Origin: an uncultured Alphaproteobacteria bacterium
GTDB lineage: Bacteria; Pseudomonadota; Alphaproteobacteria; CAAHEQ01; UBA3637
Assembly: GCA_934234055.1 (NCBI GenBank)
Contig: CAKQGY010000016.1
Span: 1 to 9,051, forward strand
DNA: 9,051 bases
Direction of reading: 5' to 3'
The first letter of the stretch is position 1. Every line of letters begins with the position of its first letter. Shown here in pieces: positions 6,974 to 9,051 of this stretch. A program made the translations under genes and the position numbers. The notes below the pieces were generated by a model, which was not told the DNA's origin, searched no databases, and saw only the letters and a list, made by a program, of their open reading frames with translations.

Positions 6974-7383
6974 TTTTTTTGCCGCAGGCTGGTTAGGTCA
7001 ACAATATCGGCCGCTTTTTCGGGCTTGGCTTCCGGTGTTTCCGGTTCAAAGGACAAGGCAAATTGCGCTGCCGGATCGGCAAAGATTTTAATAGCATCAA
7101 ACGGAATAACCAAGGTTGCATTGATTCCGCCAAAAGTCAGGACTACCGAAAACGAATCGTTTTGCAGCGTTAAGTTTGAAAACTGATTTTGCAGGATAAT
7201 GCTCATTTCCTTCGGATAGCGCGCCCGCACAAAGTCCGGTATAATGACATCGGGTCGATTTGTTTGGAATGTGATAAAATAGTGCGATTCGCCGTCCAGT
7301 CCGTTCTGAGCCACATCGGCCAGCACATCACGCACGACCACGCGGAAAGCTTTTTGCAGAAAAGGTTTGTAATTTTTTGTCAT
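6970..7383 (-). CDS. sspB: ClpXP adaptor SspB, alphaproteobacterial type
   Basis: SspB tethers ssrA-tagged (and, in alphaproteobacteria, some other) substrates to the ClpXP protease. The 137-residue product fits the alpha form: an N-terminal helix (FLQKAFRVVVRDVLADVAQNG, about residues 8-28), then the substrate-binding beta domain with HYFITFQT (34-41), PDFVRARYP, MSIILQNQF (60-68), FSVVLTFGG and LVIPFDAIKIFADP. A Glu/Pro-rich flexible linker (about 113-125) leads to the basic C-terminal tail DIVDLTSLRQKK (126-137), the position of the ClpX-binding XB motif. The start at 7383 has AAGGGA only 4 nt upstream, and that ribosome binding site can pair with a strand of the adjoining tmRNA pseudoknot. 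It lies immediately downstream of ssrA on the same strand and overlaps the next gene by 4 nt. No separate promoter is seen, so cotranscription with ssrA is likely. Confidence 0.93.
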   Translation of the reverse strand: MTKNYKPFLQKAFRVVVRDVLADVAQNGLDGESHYFITFQTNRPDVIIPDFVRARYPKEMSIILQNQFSNLTLQNDSFSVVLTFGGINATLVIPFDAIKIFADPAAQFALSFEPETPEAKPEKAADIVDLTSLRQKK

Positions 7384-7387
7384 ACGA

Positions 7388-7410
7388 TCCCTTGGTTAAA
7401 GCCCCAAGGG
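7388..7410 (-). promoter_or_regulatory. Possible hairpin sequestering the sspB ribosome binding site
   Basis: On the minus strand, CCCTTGG (7404-7410) can pair with CCAAGGG (7389-7395) over 7 bp around an 8-nt loop. The second strand contains the sspB ribosome binding site AAGGGA (7388-7393). The first strand is the same one that closes the tmRNA pseudoknot, so the two pairings exclude each other. Pairing is seen directly; regulation is inference. Confidence 0.5.
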
Positions 7411-7420
7411 TTCTGTTGCT

Positions 7421-7440
7421 GGGCCCCTTGGGACGCCCCA
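7421..7440 (-). other. 5' part of the terminal tmRNA pseudoknot
   Basis: On the minus strand, TGGGGC (around 7435-7440) can pair with GCCC (7421-7424), while CCCAAGGG (7425-7432) pairs with CCCTTGGG (7403-7410). The order gives an H-type pseudoknot: 4-bp stem, 8-bp stem, and a crossing loop AGCAACAGAA (7411-7420), which is A-rich as is typical. I read this as the last pseudoknot of the tmRNA coding piece. Confidence 0.65.
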
Positions 7441-7487
7441 CCAAAGCGCTCAAATGTCTTTGGAATTGATGGTTATTTCAGACGCGA

Positions 7488-7526
7488 TTAAGCGGCCAAA
7501 GCAACCGGAGCAAAATTATCATTTGC
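7488..7526 (-). other. tmRNA tag reading frame, ANDNFAPVALAA
   Basis: The resume codon GCA is at 7524-7526 and the stop TAA at 7488-7490. The encoded peptide ANDNFAPVALAA, preceded by the Ala carried on the tmRNA itself, gives AANDNFAPVALAA. The start AANDN (SspB contact) and the end LAA (ClpX/ClpA contact) match other proteobacterial tags. Confidence 0.95.
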
Positions 7527-7706
7527 ATTTATTTTGTTTAGCCCGATAACGGTGGTTACCATGCCGGATGTAAGAGAAAACCTTTACTATGCGTGTCAAT
7601 CCTGTTTCACCCCCATTGGTGGAGGTGTCGGGTACCGCCCCCGAGTCCACTACATCTATTTCGTTTTTCGTTTAACATCATAGTTCGACTGATGCCGAAC
7701 AAAGCT

Positions 7707-7735
7707 ATTATAGCATTACTTTTCTCAAAAGGCAA
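7707..7735 (-). promoter_or_regulatory. Sigma-70-type promoter of ssrA, with an upstream A-rich element
   Basis: On the minus strand, TTGCCT (7730-7735), a 17-nt spacer and a perfect TATAAT (7707-7712) with TGC before it. An A-rich tract (about 7741-7757) lies directly upstream, in the place of an UP element. The predicted start near 7700 coincides with a small hairpin (stem GTTCG/CGAAC, 7683-7700) that begins the acceptor piece. No Rho-independent terminator with a T tract separates ssrA from sspB. Confidence 0.8.
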
Positions 7736-7756
7736 GAGGATATTCTTTTTTCTTTT

Positions 7757-7790
7757 GTCATTCCGGGCTGAACGAACAAGGATCCATCAA
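7757..7790. repeat. Short repeat element, copy 1 (GTCATTCC...GGATCCATCAA)
   Basis: Begins GTCATTCC and ends GGATCCATCAA, the outer pattern of short dispersed palindromic repeats known from many alphaproteobacteria. The ends GTCATT and ATCCATCAA match those of the second element at 7812-7852. The palindrome is imperfect here. Only two copies are in view. Confidence 0.5.
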
Positions 7791-7811
7791 CTCTTGTGCC
7801 ATCTCTCTGCC

Positions 7812-7852
7812 GTCATTGCGAGCGTCCATTTTGGACGCGTGGCAATCCATCA
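7812..7852. repeat. Short palindromic repeat element, copy 2
   Basis: Begins GTCATTGC and ends GCAATCCATCAA. It is a strong palindrome: ATTGC (outer) and GCGTCC (inner) pair with GGACGC and GCAAT around an ATTT loop. It lies between the tmRNA promoter and the stop of the cysteine-rich gene. It lacks a T tract, so it is not a typical terminator. Similar REP/RPE-like elements are widespread in alphaproteobacteria, from memory of the family, not a search. Confidence 0.6.
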
Positions 7853-7896
7853 AATATGAATACCTCATACCCGGGACGAAAATCCGCCTCGAACTC

Positions 7897-9051
7897 TTAC
7901 TCCGTAAGGCAGGTCGTCCCATCTTCACTCACCGTCCCATTACACCATCGACAGATAAGGCCGTTATTGGTCGTATATCGCCCCGCACAGGTCAGGCAAT
8001 CTGCTGCGTCATAGATAGTCTCATATGTGTCGCACGGTTGACACCCCACCGAAGTCCAAATCTCACCTTCGGGGCATTCTGCCGTCGGGCAAGTCCTGTT
8101 TCCGCCGGCGTCAATCACAACCCCTGCCGCACAGTAATGACAGGCCCCACTTGCCGTGTAATACCGATTCGGACAAGTTTCACAATCTTCCCGAGTTGCA
8201 CCATACATGTAGCTCGGTGTATTACATAAATAGCATTCAGAGTATTTTTGTCTCCAAAACCGAATGCCCTTGCATTTATCACACTCACTTTTGAAAGTCG
8301 CATTGGTGGAATAGGTGTTTCCTTCTGCTGTGCAATCCGCGCACGAGGCACTACGATACAACCCATACTGTCCCGCCGGACAATGATAATCGCAAGCGGT
8401 TCTATCCGCACTGACCGTTCCCGGACACATAAAGCAAGTCACATCATCACCTGTCTCTTCCAATGGTACAAAGCTGTTAGTGCAGGTCAAGCATTCACTT
8501 CTCTCCGTATGATAGCTATATCCGTAACGATTGGTGCAACTGCGGCAAGAACCGTTGTGATACAGGAATCCTGCTTTACATTTTTGGCATTGCCCACTCA
8601 CACAATTCGGGGTATCACCTGGGCAGGAGTCGTTGTTGTCGGTGCAAAAGCCGCGCTGACAGGTCTGACAACCCGTGCAGCCCTCGTCGCTGGTGCACCG
8701 CGTCCCCGATGTCCCCCGCGACAAACTATCCGTAAAGATAAACGACATCGTATTCGTTTCTTTATTGCAATCCTGGCCGTCCTCGTTGATCCACAGGGTA
8801 TCCAGTCCCCGCCACCCCTCGGCCATCGTTTGAATCTGATTGCATACCGCTTCGGGCACCTCTTTGACATAGACTTCAAAATAAGCATTTGTATCTTTTA
8901 ACAGCCCCAGTTCCACCCCATACCCACTGGGTGTTTTGTCGTGATAGTCCAGCAGGGACAAATGATTACTGCCCGCCAGCATTTGCCGGCTCCCTTCAAT
9001 GGCCAGTTGATTGACATAGTTCACGGTCGCATTGGCGCGTTGCTTGTTCAT
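7897..9051 (-). CDS. Cysteine-rich CxxC-repeat protein with pilin-like N-terminal part (cut by window edge)
   Basis: The visible 384 residues fall in two parts. Residues 1-110 (KQRANATVNYVNQLAIEG..., then EVYVKEVPEAVCNQI and MSFIFTDSL) resemble the soluble part of type IV pilin-like proteins after the N-terminal helix; Cys70 and Cys95 could form the usual pilin disulfide. Residues 119-381 contain 36 cysteines and 14 CxxC motifs (one shared), spaced every 11-20 residues, with small modules resembling furin-like/ephrin-receptor-like repeats of secreted eukaryotic proteins. A repeated module CxxC...CxxCxGxV..D...C appears at 187-220, 290-321 and 352-381. The frame starts with ATG at the last base of the window, so a prepilin leader and hydrophobic helix probably lie upstream. 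Likely exported, with disulfides; a role in adhesion is only a guess. No terminator is evident downstream. Confidence 0.7.
   Translation of the reverse strand: MNKQRANATVNYVNQLAIEGSRQMLAGSNHLSLLDYHDKTPSGYGVELGLLKDTNAYFEVYVKEVPEAVCNQIQTMAEGWRGLDTLWINEDGQDCNKETNTMSFIFTDSLSRGTSGTRCTSDEGCTGCQTCQRGFCTDNNDSCPGDTPNCVSGQCQKCKAGFLYHNGSCRSCTNRYGYSYHTERSECLTCTNSFVPLEETGDDVTCFMCPGTVSADRTACDYHCPAGQYGLYRSASCADCTAEGNTYSTNATFKSECDKCKGIRFWRQKYSECYLCNTPSYMYGATREDCETCPNRYYTASGACHYCAAGVVIDAGGNRTCPTAECPEGEIWTSVGCQPCDTYETIYDAADCLTCAGRYTTNNGLICRWCNGTVSEDGTTCLTE

Larger units (their letters stand above)
7402..7700 (-). ncRNA. ssrA: tmRNA, circularly permuted two-piece alphaproteobacterial type (alpha_tmRNA)
   Basis: Rescues stalled ribosomes and adds a degradation tag. 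Reading 5' to 3' on the minus strand, the acceptor piece comes first. It has a T arm (7628-7644, stem TCGGG/CCCGA, unusual loop GGCGGTA), the 3' acceptor strand CACCTCC (7621-7627), discriminator A and encoded CCA (7617-7619). A 2-nt intervening segment (7615-7616) follows, then the coding piece: 5' acceptor strand GGGGGTG (7608-7614) and the D-loop analogue AAACAGGATTGAC. The acceptor strands pair over 7 bp with G-U at position 3, the alanine identity element. CATAGT (7586-7591) can pair with ACTATG (7679-7684) to form helix H2 between the pieces. After a pseudoknot region comes the tag frame, then a hairpin CCAAAG/CTTTGG and a terminal H-type pseudoknot. The outer ends are estimates from the promoter and the last stem. 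Confidence 0.95.

Noticed and set aside
6716..7383. Toxin-antitoxin pair (ribbon-helix-helix plus neighbour)
   Set aside because: The partner is recognisably the SspB adaptor, not a toxin.
7189..7491. Plus-strand 100-codon frame across sspB and ssrA
   Set aside because: It runs antisense through sspB and the tmRNA tag; it has no coding signal of its own.
7812..7852. Palindrome as a Rho-independent terminator for the cysteine-rich gene
   Set aside because: There is no T tract on the minus-strand side, and its ends match a second repeat element, so a dispersed repeat is the better reading.
7757..7852. CRISPR-like array
   Set aside because: Only two imperfect elements of different length and internal sequence; no regular repeats and spacers and no cas genes.
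7593..8294. Plus-strand frames through the tmRNA, the repeats and the cysteine-rich gene
   Set aside because: They cross a clear RNA gene, or are the complement of a frame with a regular cysteine periodicity that shows the minus strand is coding.

Overview
The window looks like an alphaproteobacterial chromosome segment. The strongest pointers are a circularly permuted two-piece tmRNA gene of the alphaproteobacterial type, a MipZ-type division-site ATPase, an alpha-type SspB adaptor followed by its usual ribbon-helix-helix neighbour, and a 543-residue glucose-specific phosphoglucomutase. Moderate base composition and a large cysteine-rich pilin-like protein at the right edge suggest a host-associated (perhaps gut) lineage; that last step is inference, and no species can be named.

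Layout. 1-822 (+): an open reading frame whose first ~26 codons belong to a GH3 beta-N-acetylhexosaminidase (NagZ-like) and whose remainder is the C-terminal two thirds of enolase; it is a chimera, natural or from assembly. 819-2669 (-): htpG, with its stop overlapping the enolase stop by 4 nt and a good RpoH-type heat-shock promoter. 2793-3383 (+): an unrecognised 196-residue protein with a strong housekeeping promoter back to back with that of htpG. A terminator whose loop carries the next gene's -35 box then leads into mipZ (3477-4262, +), pgm (4308-5939, +) and uppP (5954-6784, +); uppP has a promoter buried in the last codons of pgm.

From 6716 to about 7700 everything reads on the minus strand: ssrA (tmRNA), then sspB, then a ribbon-helix-helix gene whose start overlaps the sspB stop (ATGA) and whose 3' end runs antisense into uppP. 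No stretch in ssrA-sspB looks like a separate sspB promoter, so the tag-writing RNA and the adaptor that takes tagged proteins to ClpXP appear to share a transcript. The last tmRNA pseudoknot contains a strand that is also complementary to the sspB ribosome binding site, a possible RNA switch. 7700-7896 holds the tmRNA promoter and two short palindromic repeats with matching ends. 7897-9051 (-): a protein cut by the window edge, with a pilin-like N-terminal part and a C-terminal region of 14 CxxC motifs.

Functionally the window mixes housekeeping glycolysis and sugar metabolism (enolase, Pgm), envelope biogenesis (UppP; Pgm also feeds nucleotide sugars), cell division (MipZ), and protein quality control (HtpG, tmRNA, SspB). 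The points most worth following are the ssrA-sspB coupling with its overlapping RNA structures, the 2-nt intervening segment of the permuted tmRNA, the cysteine-rich pilin-like protein, and the nagZ-eno junction.
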